This document shows, one piece after another, positions 1-8,107 of a DNA stretch of 64,000 bases. The position numbers were made by a program, and so were the translations under genes. The DNA comes from Methylobacterium haplocladii (GTDB lineage: Bacteria; Pseudomonadota; Alphaproteobacteria; Rhizobiales; Beijerinckiaceae), in contig NZ_BJZT01000004.1 in the NCBI RefSeq assembly GCF_007992175.1, forward strand, positions 1 through 64,000, written 5' to 3'. Under the pieces are notes generated by a model. The model had not been told where the DNA came from and did not search any database. It saw only the letters and a list, made by a program, of their open reading frames with translations. Numbering within the stretch: position 1 is the stretch's first letter; each line of letters starts with the position of its first letter.

Positions 1-398
1 ATTGGCGCGCGTGCTTCTATCGTGGCGCCAACGACGTCGAGCACCGCATCGAGATTGCCCAACACGAGATCGTTCGAGAACCGAAGCACCTGAAACCCTT
101 GTTGCCTCAACCAAGCATCGCGCTTGGCATCACGTCGGCGCCGGGTTTCCGCTTCGTGCGGCGGCCCGTCAAGCTCGACCACGACACGGGCCGACGCACA
201 CAGAAAATCGACGATGTAAGGCGCGATCGGCACCTGCCGCCTGAACTTGATCCCGTGGTAGCGACCGGCGCGAACCTGTTGCCAGAACAGGGCCTCCGCT
301 CGCGTCATCGCGCTGCGTTGACCTCGCGCAAACGTTCGAAGCCCTCGGTCGACCGGGTTCAGCGGGCCAGGGCGATCGGTCACGGCAGAATCCCGCAT
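1..398 (-). CDS. DUF559 domain protein, C-terminus cut by window edge
   Basis: Reading the reverse strand from the ATG at 398 gives at least 132 codons with no stop before the window edge. The protein has the usual DUF559 layout: an N-terminal helix with TRAEALFWQQVR, then GIKFRRQVPIAPYIVDFLC, VVVELDGPPHEAE and QGFQVLRFSNDLVLGNLD. The family is related to very-short-patch-repair-type endonucleases (PD-(D/E)xK fold); the core acidic residues correspond to the VDF and ELDG segments. Substrate and role are unknown. It lies downstream of pyrB on the same strand, 162 bp away. No strong ribosome binding site is visible, so the start is uncertain; an internal ATG before TRAEAL is an alternative. Confidence 0.8.
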   Translation of the reverse strand, partial: MRDSAVTDRPGPLNPVDRGLRTFARGQRSAMTRAEALFWQQVRAGRYHGIKFRRQVPIAPYIVDFLCASARVVVELDGPPHEAETRRRRDAKRDAWLRQQGFQVLRFSNDLVLGNLDAVLDVVGATIEARAP

Positions 399-560
399 GA
401 CATACCGAGGTTACACCTCAGTCCTCTGCCTCACATCGCATCTGTGCGGTCCCCCCTTAATATCCGCGAAGTTCGCCGGCACGAAAGCGATTTATCCCAC
501 AGGGCCGAGGCTCGCCGCGAGTAACAGAGGCCTGATTGCCGACGGAAGACTACAAAATCT

Positions 561-1511
561 TCAGTTGTTCGGCAGATGCGTCGCGAGAACCTCGAGCACC
601 GCCATCCGCACCGCCACGCCCATCTCGACCTGCTCGCGGATCAGCGACTGCGCTCCGTCGGCGATCTCGGACGAGATCTCGACGCCGCGGTTCATCGGCC
701 CGGGGTGCATCACGAGGGCGTCGGGTGCGGCCAGCGCCAGTTTTTCGCCGTCGAGGCCGTAATAGCGGAAGTACTCCTTCACGCTCGGCACGAAAGAGCC
801 GTTCATGCGCTCGCGCTGGAGGCGCAGCATCATGACGATGTCGCAGCCGTCGAGACCCCTGCGCATGTCCGTGAACACCTCGACGCCGAAGCGTTCGATG
901 CCGGTGGGCAGCAGGGTCGAGGGGCCAATGACGCGGACGCGGGCGCCCAGCGCCTGGAGGAGGATGATGTTCGAGCGGGCGACGCGCGAATGCAGGACAT
1001 CGCCGCAGATCGCGACGCGCAGGCCTTCGATGCGGCCCTTGTTGCGGCGGATGGTGAGGGCGTCGAGCAAGGCCTGGGTCGGGTGCTCGTGCGCGCCGTC
1101 GCCGGCATTCACCACCGAGCAGTCGACCTTGCGGGCCAGCAGATGCACGGCGCCGGCCGCGTGATGGCGCACCACGATGATGTCCGGGCGCATGGCGTTG
1201 AGCGTCGCCGCGGTGTCGATGAGCGTCTCGCCCTTCTTCACCGAGGAGGAAGCCACCGACATGTTCATCACGTCGGCGCCGAGGCGTTTTCCGGCGAGCT
1301 CGAACGAGGATTGCGTGCGCGTCGAGGGCTCGAAGAACAGGTTGATCTGCGTGCGTCCGCGGAGCGTCGTGCGCTTCTTCTCGACCTGCCGCGACAGGGC
1401 GACCGCCGATTCGGACTGATCGAGCAGCGCCTCGATGTCGAGGCGCGACAGCCCCTCGATGCCGAGGAGGTGGCGGTGGGGGAAGCTCGGCGGGGCGGGA
1501 GCGGGGGTCAT
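561..1511 (-). CDS. pyrB: Aspartate carbamoyltransferase catalytic subunit
   Basis: 316 aa. It condenses carbamoyl phosphate with aspartate, the first committed step of pyrimidine synthesis, in the cytoplasm. The carbamoyl-phosphate loop [13 protein letters not shown], the [12 protein letters not shown] motif and the C-terminal HPGPMNRG are all present, and length matches the family. The same frame stays open up to 1622, but the upstream codons fall in a dispersed repeat (1564-1731), so the ATG at 1511 ([12 protein letters not shown]) is taken as start. The pyrC partner that often follows pyrB is absent here; a DUF559 gene follows instead. Confidence 0.95.
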   Translation of the reverse strand: MTPAPAPPSFPHRHLLGIEGLSRLDIEALLDQSESAVALSRQVEKKRTTLRGRTQINLFFEPSTRTQSSFELAGKRLGADVMNMSVASSSVKKGETLIDTAATLNAMRPDIIVVRHHAAGAVHLLARKVDCSVVNAGDGAHEHPTQALLDALTIRRNKGRIEGLRVAICGDVLHSRVARSNIILLQALGARVRVIGPSTLLPTGIERFGVEVFTDMRRGLDGCDIVMMLRLQRERMNGSFVPSVKEYFRYYGLDGEKLALAAPDALVMHPGPMNRGVEISSEIADGAQSLIREQVEMGVAVRMAVLEVLATHLPNN

Positions 1512-1563
1512 CACGGGACCGAAGGCTATATTCAGGGGCGCACGGAGCGGCAAGGCGCGCCGC

Positions 1564-1616
1564 AGGGCTCCGAACTCGGATTGATGTCGGTTGCCCTGTT
1601 GCTTCTTACACACGTT
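1564..1616. repeat. Dispersed module C, copy 1
   Basis: About 53 bp starting GGGCTCCGAACTCGG and ending with TTGCTTCTTACACAC. A clearly related copy lies at 4822-4875. Both copies abut an arm of the GTCATTCCGG palindromic family, so module and palindrome seem to travel together. On the reverse strand both copies read as a similar peptide (KKQ-G-R-EFGAL), which probably reflects DNA similarity, not a real protein. Confidence 0.75.
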
Positions 1617-1731
1617 CGTCATTCCGGGGCCGCGCAGCGGAACCCGGAATCCAGAGCCGCCGCGTGGGCCGAGTATGGCGCCGTCGGCGGTTCTGGATTC
1701 CGGGCTCGCCTTCGGCGCCCCGGAATGACGG
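1617..1731. repeat. Palindromic repeat family B, copy 1
   Basis: The arms CGTCATTCCGGGGC and GCCCCGGAATGACG enclose inner inverted segments (GGAACCCGGAATCCAGA against TCTGGATTCCGGGC). The unit can fold into a long hairpin. It is of the REP/BIME type and lies between divergently transcribed genes. Related copies are at 12531-12653, 12756-12876 and, as a single arm, 13306-13349. Confidence 0.85.
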
Positions 1732-1878
1732 TGTGGGTGTCACAAGTCAGGATGATCACCGTCCAGGTCGCAAGTCGTCGATCTGAGCTCGGAGCCCGAG
1801 CGAGCGCCGGGAAAATCGGTTCGGTGATTCGGCTCGAAGAGTTTCGTCTCCGGCTGGAAGCGGGATCCGAGAAAAATT

Positions 1879-1903
1879 TGAACGATCGCCGGCTAAGCCC
1901 GTT
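1879..1903 (+). promoter_or_regulatory. Possible EcfG-type promoter (near match)
   Basis: TGAAC, 16 bases, then CGTT. This differs in one position from the general-stress sigma factor consensus GGAAC-N16/17-CGTT. It would start a transcript about 70 nt before the small secreted protein gene at 1982. A single-mismatch match can occur by chance. Confidence 0.35.
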
Positions 1904-1981
1904 TCGGTGGTGTCCGGCAGACAACGACGCGCGACGCGGAAACGCGCCATGTGCAAGCCTGCAGAAACCTGAAGGTACTCG

Positions 1982-2278
1982 ATGAACGTTCGACTTCTCC
2001 TCACCGCCAGCGCCCTTTCGCTCGGCCTCGGCCTGTCGTCCGCCGCCGTCGCGCAGGGCATGCAGCCGATGCAAGGTCAGCCCGGCATGGAGCAGGGGCA
2101 GATGGGTGACGACATGGCCCAGGAGCAGCCGCCAGCGAAGCGATCGGCGTCCAAGAAGAAGATGAAGAAGTCCATGAAGAGCCAGAAGGCGATGCGCGGC
2201 AAGTCGCGCGCGAACCAGGGCTCGGGCATGGAGCAGGGCGGTCAAGGCGCCGCAGGTGCGGCCGACGACGGGATGTAA
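1982..2278 (+). CDS. Small secreted Met/Gln/Lys-rich protein, unknown function
   Basis: 98 aa. A clear Sec signal peptide occupies residues 1-25 (hydrophobic LLLTASALSLGLGLSSAAVAQ, cleavage after AQ or nearby). The mature part is low complexity: a Met/Gln/Gly-rich segment with repeated PGMEQGQM-like pieces, then a basic KKKMKKSMKSQKAMRGK stretch, then a Gly/Ala tail. Probably periplasmic and disordered; the Met-rich part could bind copper, but that is speculation. A strong hairpin at 2312-2340 follows the stop codon. Confidence 0.8.
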   Translation: MNVRLLLTASALSLGLGLSSAAVAQGMQPMQGQPGMEQGQMGDDMAQEQPPAKRSASKKKMKKSMKSQKAMRGKSRANQGSGMEQGGQGAAGAADDGM

Positions 2279-2311
2279 CTTTTCGTCCCCGACCGACGTA
2301 TGACATCATGT

Positions 2312-2340
2312 CCGCCCGTCCGGTTCGACCGGGCGGGCGG
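2312..2340 (+). terminator. Terminator-like hairpin after secreted-protein gene
   Basis: Twelve-base arms CCGCCCGTCCGG and CCGGGCGGGCGG (one G-U pair) around loop TTCGA. No clear U-tract follows. Its position argues that the next gene starts at 2357 and not at the in-frame ATG at 2300. Confidence 0.6.
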
Positions 2341-2356
2341 TCGTCGTTCGAACAGC

Positions 2357-3244
2357 ATGGACGCGAAAGCCGTGGCCGCCAGCACGATGCCTGCCCCCAC
2401 CGATGTCGACGAGACGGTGCGGCAGCGATGGACCTTTCGGCATCCCCTCGTCATTCGCCTGGCGCACTGGATCAACGTGGTCTGCCTCGCGGTCCTGCTG
2501 ATGAGCGGCCTGCAGATCTTCAACGCGCATCCGGCCCTGTACTGGGGCTCGAAATCGACCTTCGATACGCCGGCGCTCGCCATCACCGACGATCAGACCG
2601 CCGACGGCGTGTCGCGCGGCATCGTCCAGATTGCCGGGTACACCTTCGACACCACGGGCTGGCTGGGGCTCTCGAACTATCAGGGCGAAGCCGTCGCACG
2701 GGCCTTTCCCGCCTGGAGCACGCTGCCGGCGAGCCAGAACCTCGCTACGGGGCGGCGCTGGCACTTCCTGTTCGCCTGGGCCTTCGTCATCAACGGATTG
2801 ATCTATCTGCTCTACGGCATCGGCAGCGGCCAGCTGCGCCGCCGCATCATTCCCGACGGCGACCAGATCAAGGGTTTCTGGGCCTCGGTCCGCGAGCACC
2901 TGACGCTGCACTTTCCGAAGGGCGAGGAGGCGCGGCGCTACAACGTGCTGCAGAAGCTGACCTACCTGGTCGTCGTGCTCGGCCTGCTGCCGCTGATGGT
3001 GTTTACCGGCCTCGGCATGTCGCCGGGCGTCAACGCGGTCGCGCCGTTCCTCCTCGACGTGTTCGGCGGGCGCCAGTCGGCCCGAACGATCCACTTCATC
3101 GTCGTGAACCTGCTGATCCTGTTCGTGATCGTGCACGTGCTGCTGGTCCTGGTCTCCGGCGTCTGGAACAACATGCGCTCGATGCTGACCGGCTGGTACA
3201 CGATCGAGGACGAGACGACGCGCAAGCCGGAGGCCGGACGATGA
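2357..3244 (+). CDS. Cytochrome b561-type membrane subunit
   Basis: 295 aa, about four transmembrane helices: near residues 35-60 (VIRLAHWINVVCLAVLLMSG), then RWHFLFAWAFVINGLIYLL, VLQKLTYLVVVLGLLPLMV, and a C-terminal helix ending FVIVHVLLVLVSG. Conserved His residues in helix 1 (RLAHW), helix 2 (RWHF) and the last two segments (ARTIHF, VIVHV) fit b-type haem ligands. This family passes electrons between the quinone pool and a periplasmic redox partner. The stop overlaps the start of the molybdopterin gene (ATGA), so the two form an enzyme/membrane anchor pair. Confidence 0.88.
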   Translation: MDAKAVAASTMPAPTDVDETVRQRWTFRHPLVIRLAHWINVVCLAVLLMSGLQIFNAHPALYWGSKSTFDTPALAITDDQTADGVSRGIVQIAGYTFDTTGWLGLSNYQGEAVARAFPAWSTLPASQNLATGRRWHFLFAWAFVINGLIYLLYGIGSGQLRRRIIPDGDQIKGFWASVREHLTLHFPKGEEARRYNVLQKLTYLVVVLGLLPLMVFTGLGMSPGVNAVAPFLLDVFGGRQSARTIHFIVVNLLILFVIVHVLLVLVSGVWNNMRSMLTGWYTIEDETTRKPEAGR

Positions 3245-4233
3245 AGCGCCGCCTGAACATTCCCGCCCCGAACCGCCGCGGGTTCCTGGCCGGGTTCGCC
3301 GGCCTGTTCGGCACGGCGTCGCTCGGGGGATGCGACAAGTTCGCGGAGAGCACGGGTGGCGTGCAGACCCTGAAGCTCGGCGAAGACGCCAACATGTACG
3401 TGCAGCGCCTCGCCCTGACGCCGGCCTCGCTCGCCCGCGAATTCTCGGAAGCCGACATCTCCAGGTGGTTCAAGCCGAACGGCACGGTCGACCCCGAGGA
3501 CAGACCGTACAAGGCGCTGGCGGCGAAGAACTTCGAAAGCTTCCAGCTGCGCATCGACGGCCTCGTCGAGCATCCGCAGACGCTGTCGCTCGCAGATCTG
3601 CGCGCCCTCCCCGCCCGCACCCAGATCACCCGCCACGACTGCGTCGAGGGCTGGAGCGCCATCGGCAAGTGGACCGGCGTGCCGCTCTCCGAACTGCTCA
3701 AGAAGGCCGGCCTGAAGCCCCAGGCCCGATACATCGTGTTCCACTGCGCGGACACCATGGAATACGCGCCGGGCGGCGAGACCGACGATCAGGCCACGAG
3801 CGATGCCGCGCCGGCGGATGCAAAGGCGGAATCCGACGGTGGCAGCGCCTCTGCGGATGCCGGCTCGGCCGATACCGGCGCCAAGATGACCGGTGGTTCG
3901 GACGCCAAGGTCAAGCAGGCCGATCCGAAGAAGGCGGCTGCCACCGAAGAGACCCCTTCGGACGCACCGGGCGGCCGGCCGATTCGCTACTACGAGAGCA
4001 TCGACCTCACCGACGCTTTCCACCCGCAGACCATCGTCGCGTACGACATGAACGGCAAACCGCTGCCGGTCTCGAACGGCGCGCCCTTGCGCCTGCGCGT
4101 CGAGCGCCAGCTCGGCTACAAGCAGGCCAAGTACATCATGCGCATCGAGGTCGCCGACAGCCTCGCCAAGTTCGGCCAGGGCAACGGCGGGTACTGGGAG
4201 GACAACGGGTACGAGTGGTACGCGGGGATCTGA
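3241..4233 (+). CDS. Exported molybdopterin-dependent oxidoreductase (sulfite oxidase fold)
   Basis: 330 aa. The N-terminus has a twin-arginine motif (NRRGFLAG) and a lipobox-like LGGC with Cys31, so it is probably exported folded and perhaps lipid anchored. The core is a sulfite-oxidase/YedY-type molybdopterin domain; DCVEGW with Cys134 is the expected molybdenum ligand, followed by WTGVPLSELL and RYIVFHCADTMEY. Residues about 179-246 are a low-complexity Ala/Asp/Lys/Ser/Gly insertion not expected in the family, after which the fold resumes (YYESIDLTDAFHPQTIVAYD). It is translationally coupled to the cytochrome b gene. Substrate unknown; sulfite or an oxidised-sulfur compound is possible. 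Confidence 0.88.
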   Translation: MKRRLNIPAPNRRGFLAGFAGLFGTASLGGCDKFAESTGGVQTLKLGEDANMYVQRLALTPASLAREFSEADISRWFKPNGTVDPEDRPYKALAAKNFESFQLRIDGLVEHPQTLSLADLRALPARTQITRHDCVEGWSAIGKWTGVPLSELLKKAGLKPQARYIVFHCADTMEYAPGGETDDQATSDAAPADAKAESDGGSASADAGSADTGAKMTGGSDAKVKQADPKKAAATEETPSDAPGGRPIRYYESIDLTDAFHPQTIVAYDMNGKPLPVSNGAPLRLRVERQLGYKQAKYIMRIEVADSLAKFGQGNGGYWEDNGYEWYAGI

Positions 4234-4310
4234 TCGAACCGGTGCAGCCATGCCCCGTCATGCGGTCTCCGGTCGCTGAATTCGGCCCCTCGTCGGCGAC
4301 ACCCTCCGCC

Positions 4311-4399
4311 GTCATTGCGAGCGCGGCGAAGCGATCCAGGGCCGCACCCGCGAGGTCGGTGAGTCGGCCCTGGATTGCTTCGCTGCGCTCGCGATGACG
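4311..4399. repeat. Palindromic repeat family A, copy 1
   Basis: Arms GTCATTGCGAGCG...GATCCAGGGCC and GGCCCTGGATTGC...CGCTCGCGATGAC form a long imperfect inverted repeat with a variable centre. Related copies are at 9675-9768, 14369-14460 and 46803-46896. This copy lies between convergent genes, where such elements often sit. Confidence 0.88.
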
Positions 4400-4417
4400 G
4401 AGACGTCGCCGAGGCGC

Positions 4418-4714
4418 TCAGCCGGACACCGTCTCATCGGTTTCGAAGGAAATCCGCAGCTTGGCCCCGGTCGCTTCGGCAAAGCGCCGAAGAGACGTCG
4501 TCGTCGGCGCCGAGCGGCCGGTTTCCCACCGCGCGACCATGGCCTGGGAGGTGCCGACGCGCTCGGCAACATCGGCATGCGACAGGGCCGATCGGTGACG
4601 TGCCTCGGCCATGGCGAAGGCGAGGTCCATCTCGGGCGCGACTTCGCCATGGGCCTCCCGATAATTTGGGTCGGCCTGCCAGCCCTCGCGGAGGACTTTG
4701 AAGGGGATCGTCAC
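4418..4714 (-). CDS. XRE-family helix-turn-helix regulator (antitoxin-like)
   Basis: 98 aa. A helix-turn-helix domain spans about residues 43-80 (SHADVAERVGTSQAMVARWE, then TTTSLRRFAEATGAKLRI), typical of the XRE/HigA-like class. The N-terminal part (FKVLREGWQADPNYREAH) resembles antitoxin leader segments. No toxin gene is seen on either side: the upstream space (4715-5028) carries only a repeat module and the downstream space a palindrome. It may be an orphan antitoxin or a stand-alone regulator. Confidence 0.82.
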   Translation of the reverse strand: MTIPFKVLREGWQADPNYREAHGEVAPEMDLAFAMAEARHRSALSHADVAERVGTSQAMVARWETGRSAPTTTSLRRFAEATGAKLRISFETDETVSG

Positions 4715-4821
4715 GAGAGGCTCCTCGTCGCCGCTCCGAAAACGTTCCGATCCGGGGACGCGCCGTGGCCGGACGTCGCAACTGCGCAGGAGAATGTATC
4801 AGCGCGCGCCGGCTGCACCAG

Positions 4822-4875
4822 AGGGCTCCGAACTCGGGTTGACGCCGGTCGCCTCCTTGCTTCTTCCACACTCTC
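4822..4875. repeat. Dispersed module C, copy 2
   Basis: Starts GGGCTCCGAACTCGGGTTG and ends TTGCTTCTTCCACAC, matching copy 1 at 1564-1616. It runs into CGTCATTCCGGAGCCGC, a lone left arm of palindrome family B with no right arm. The rest of the 4715-5028 spacer shows no gene. Confidence 0.75.
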
Positions 4876-5028
4876 GTCATTCCGGAGCCGCACACCCTCC
4901 GATTTGACAACCCGCCCGGCCTAACCCACTTCGGTCCCGGTGCGAGGCCCCGGCTGTTGCCGGGAGCGCGTCGGCGCATTTCCTAAAAACAGGTCGTCGC
5001 GCCGAGGCTTCGTGAGGGGCAGAGGTTC

Positions 5029-7701
5029 ATGAAAGTCGTCGTCGTCGAGTCGCCGGCCAAGGCCAAGACGATCAACAAGTATCTCGGCAAGGATTACGAG
5101 GTCCTGGCCTCGTTCGGCCATATCCGCGACCTGCCGGCGAAGGACGGCTCCGTCGACCCGGAAGCCGATTTCGCGATGCTGTGGGAGCTGCAGGACAAGG
5201 GCTCGCAGCGCGTCTCCGAGATCGCCCGGGCGATCAAGGGCGCGGACAAGCTCATCCTGGCGACCGACCCGGATCGCGAGGGCGAGGCGATCTCCTGGCA
5301 CGTCGTCGAGGCGCTGACGGCCAGGAAGGCGCTCAAGGGCATCCCGATCGAGCGCGTGACCTTCAACGCCATCACCAAGGCCTCCGTCGACGCGGCGATG
5401 AAGAAGCCGCGCCAGATCGATCAGGCGCTGGTCGACGCCTATCTGGCGCGCCGGGCGCTGGACTATCTCGTCGGTTTCAACCTCTCGCCGGTTCTGTGGC
5501 GCAAGCTGCCCGGCGCCAAGTCGGCCGGGCGCGTGCAGTCGGTGGCCCTGCGGCTCGTCGTCGAGCGCGAGATGGAGATCGAGCGCTTCAAGCCGCGCGA
5601 ATACTGGTCGATCGTGGCGACGCTCGTGACGGAAGAGGGCGCGGTGTTCGAGGCGCGGCTCGTCGGCGCGGACGGCAAGCGGATCCAGCGCCTCGACGTC
5701 GGCAACGGCGAGGACGCCGCGCGCTTCAAGAAGGATCTCGAACTCGCGACCTTCCAGGTGGCCTCGGTCGAGGCGAAGCCCGCCAAGCGCCACCCCGCCC
5801 CGCCCTTCACAACCTCGACGCTGCAGCAGGAGGCCTCCCGCAAGCTCGGCATGGCGCCGGCGCAGACGATGCGCGTGGCGCAGCGCCTCTACGAGGGCGT
5901 CGACATCGGCGGCGAGACGGTCGGCCTCATCACCTACATGCGAACCGACGGCGTCGACATGGTGCCGGAGGCCATTCGCGATGCCCGCTCCGTGATCGGC
6001 AAGGAATACGGCGACCGCTACGTGCCGGACGTGCCGCGCCGGTACACGGTGAAGGCCAAGAACGCGCAGGAGGCCCACGAGGCCGTGCGCCCGACCGAGA
6101 TGAGCAGGCTGCCGAAGCAGGTGGCGCGGATGCTCGATTCGGAGCAGGCCAAGCTCTACGACCTGATCTGGACCCGCACCGTCGCAAGCCAGATGGAATC
6201 GGCCGAGCTCGAACGCACCACCGTCGAGATCACCGCCAAGGTCGGCCCGCGCACGATCGAGCTGCGCGCCACCGGTCAGGTCGTGAAGTTCGACGGCTTC
6301 CTCACCCTCTACCAGGAGGGCAAGGACGACGAGGAGGACGAGGACGGCAAGCGCCTGCCGCCGATGGCGGCGGGCGACCCGCTCAAGCGCGAGCGCATCG
6401 CCTCGACCCAGCACTTCACCGAACCGCCGCCGCGCTTCTCCGAGGCGAGCCTCGTCAAGCGCATGGAAGAGCTCGGCATCGGCCGGCCCTCGACCTACGC
6501 CGCCGTGCTCCAAACCCTTCGGGATCGTGAGTACGTCAAAATCGAAAAGAAGCGGCTGCAGCCGGAGGACAAGGGGCGGCTCGTCACCGGCTTCCTGGAG
6601 AGCTTCTTCAAGCGCTATGTCGAGTACGATTTCACCGCCGACCTCGAAGGCCAGCTCGACCGCGTCTCCAACGCCGAGATCGACTGGCGCGACGTGCTGC
6701 GCGACTTCTGGCGCGACTTCTCAGCCGCGATCGGCGGCACCAAGGAGCTGCGCGTCACCGAGGTGCTGGAGGCGCTGAACGGCCTCCTCGGCCCGCACAT
6801 CTTCCCCGACAAGGCCGACGGCTCGAACCCGCGGACCTGCCCGACCTGCGGCACCGGCCAGCTCTCGCTCAAGCTCGGCAAGTTCGGCGCCTTCGTCGGC
6901 TGCTCGAATTATCCCGAGTGCAAGTTCACCCGCCAGCTCGCCACCTCCGGCGTCGAAGGCGAGGGCGACGGCTCCTCCGAGGGCGGCGGCCAGCCGGGCG
7001 TGCGCGTGCTCGGCAACGACCCCGCGACCGGCCTGCCGGTGACCATTCGCGATGGGCGCTTCGGCACCTTTCTGCAGCTCGGCGAGGCCTCGACCGAGAA
7101 AGACGCGGCAAAGCCGAAGCGTTCCTCGCTGCCGAAGGGCATGGCGGCCTCCAGCGTCGATCTCGCCATCGCCCTGCGGCTGCTGTCGCTTCCGCGCGAG
7201 GTGGCGAAGCACCCCGAGAGCGGCGAGCCGATCCTCGCGAGCATCGGCCGCTACGGACCCTACGTGCAGCACGGGAAGACCTACGCCAATCTCGGCAAGG
7301 ACGACGACGTGCTCGAGATCGGCGGCAACCGCGCCATCGACCTCATCGTCGCCAAGGAACAGGGCGGCGGCCGCGGCCGGCCGTCGGGCGATCCGGGCCG
7401 TGCGCTCGGCAAGGACGAAGCCTCGGGCCGCGACCTCGTGGTCAAGGCCGGCAAGTACGGCCCCTATGTCAGCGACGGCGAGGTCAACGCCACGCTGCCG
7501 AAGTCGATGTCCGCCGACGCGTTGACGCTCGCCGAGGGCATCGACCTGGTGAACGCCAAGCGCGCCTCCGGCGGCGGCAAGAAGGCGCCGGCGCGGGGCC
7601 GCAAGACGGCCGCGAAGAAGCCTGCGTCGACTGCCGCAAAAAAGGCTCCGGCGAAGAAGCCGGCGGTCAAGAAGGCGGCGGCGAAGAAGAGCGCGAGCTG
7701 A
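5029..7701 (+). CDS. topA: DNA topoisomerase I
   Basis: 890 aa type IA topoisomerase that relaxes negative supercoils. The TOPRIM domain opens with VVVESPAKAKTINKYLG and has DPDREGEAISWH; the catalytic tyrosine is Tyr303 in GLITYMRTDGV. A C4 zinc ribbon follows near residue 605 (CPTCG and GCSNYPEC), then repeated C-terminal topoisomerase modules, and the protein ends in a long Lys/Ala-rich tail (PAKKPAVKKAAAKKSAS), as is common in high-GC alphaproteobacteria and likely to bind DNA. The ATG lies just after GAGGGGCAGAGGTTC, a reasonable ribosome site. Confidence 0.97.
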   Translation: MKVVVVESPAKAKTINKYLGKDYEVLASFGHIRDLPAKDGSVDPEADFAMLWELQDKGSQRVSEIARAIKGADKLILATDPDREGEAISWHVVEALTARKALKGIPIERVTFNAITKASVDAAMKKPRQIDQALVDAYLARRALDYLVGFNLSPVLWRKLPGAKSAGRVQSVALRLVVEREMEIERFKPREYWSIVATLVTEEGAVFEARLVGADGKRIQRLDVGNGEDAARFKKDLELATFQVASVEAKPAKRHPAPPFTTSTLQQEASRKLGMAPAQTMRVAQRLYEGVDIGGETVGLITYMRTDGVDMVPEAIRDARSVIGKEYGDRYVPDVPRRYTVKAKNAQEAHEAVRPTEMSRLPKQVARMLDSEQAKLYDLIWTRTVASQMESAELERTTVEITAKVGPRTIELRATGQVVKFDGFLTLYQEGKDDEEDEDGKRLPPMAAGDPLKRERIASTQHFTEPPPRFSEASLVKRMEELGIGRPSTYAAVLQTLRDREYVKIEKKRLQPEDKGRLVTGFLESFFKRYVEYDFTADLEGQLDRVSNAEIDWRDVLRDFWRDFSAAIGGTKELRVTEVLEALNGLLGPHIFPDKADGSNPRTCPTCGTGQLSLKLGKFGAFVGCSNYPECKFTRQLATSGVEGEGDGSSEGGGQPGVRVLGNDPATGLPVTIRDGRFGTFLQLGEASTEKDAAKPKRSSLPKGMAASSVDLAIALRLLSLPREVAKHPESGEPILASIGRYGPYVQHGKTYANLGKDDDVLEIGGNRAIDLIVAKEQGGGRGRPSGDPGRALGKDEASGRDLVVKAGKYGPYVSDGEVNATLPKSMSADALTLAEGIDLVNAKRASGGGKKAPARGRKTAAKKPASTAAKKAPAKKPAVKKAAAKKSAS

Positions 7702-7757
7702 GGGCCAGAATCAACGTGCCCCACGCCCCAGGCGCGCGTAACGGCCGGCGCGTCGAT

Positions 7758-7800
7758 GTAACGCGATGCTTGACACTCAATGTGTAACGCGTCACGTTAC
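7758..7800 (+). promoter_or_regulatory. higBA promoter and operator
   Basis: TTGACA at 7770-7775 is a perfect -35 box. A perfect inverted repeat GTAACG/CGTTAC (7784-7789 and 7795-7800, 5-nt spacer) lies where the -10 region is expected, and another GTAACG half-site is at 7758-7763. This fits autorepression by a HigA-type antitoxin. If this promoter is used, transcription begins very near the GTG at 7805. Confidence 0.65.
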
Positions 7801-7804
7801 GGTC

Positions 7805-8083
7805 GTGCTGCGGACGTTCAAACACAAGGGGCTTTCGGAGCTGTGGGCGACGTCGAAGACGGCGCGCATCGATGCGAGGATGCAGAAGCGCATCCTCGCG
7901 CGTTTGGACGCTCTGGATGTCGCCGGATCACCCGAAGACATGAACCTGCCGGGCTTCGATTTCCACACGCTGCACGGCTTCGATCCCACCCGCTACACGG
8001 TCCACGTCAATGGACCATGGTGCGTTACCTTCGAATTCGACGGTGGCGATGCCTGCCGGATCGACTTCGAGCAGTATCACTGA
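7805..8083 (+). CDS. higB: HigB-like toxin (RelE/ParE superfamily)
   Basis: 92 aa from the GTG at 7805; an in-frame ATG at 7766 would place the start upstream of the predicted promoter. The opening LRTFKHKGLSELW is typical of HigB, as are the LDALDVAGSPEDMNLPGFDFH segment, LHGFDPTRYTVHVNGPWCVTFEF and the acidic end. HigB proteins are ribosome-dependent mRNA interferases. The antitoxin gene starts 24 nt downstream. Toxin before antitoxin is the normal higBA order. Confidence 0.92.
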   Translation: MLRTFKHKGLSELWATSKTARIDARMQKRILARLDALDVAGSPEDMNLPGFDFHTLHGFDPTRYTVHVNGPWCVTFEFDGGDACRIDFEQYH

Positions 8084-8107
8084 CGCCGGCGAGGAGGAGC
8101 GAATTGC

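Larger units (their letters stand above)
1512..1981. other. Intergenic region between pyrB and a secreted-protein gene
   Basis: Divergent spacer of 470 bp. It holds repeat module C, a family B palindrome and a possible EcfG-type promoter at 1879-1903. No further gene is seen. Confidence 0.6.

Noticed and set aside
1512..1622. N-terminal extension of PyrB from 1622
   Set aside because: The extra 37 codons lie in dispersed repeat DNA and the PyrB family begins near [12 protein letters not shown].
576..1985. Long forward reading frame over pyrB
   Set aside because: It is antisense to pyrB, His/Arg/Glu-rich as expected for a GC-rich shadow frame, and runs through repeats.
2300..2356. Upstream start of the cytochrome b gene at 2300
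   Set aside because: It would place a 12-bp terminator-like stem (2312-2340) inside the coding region.
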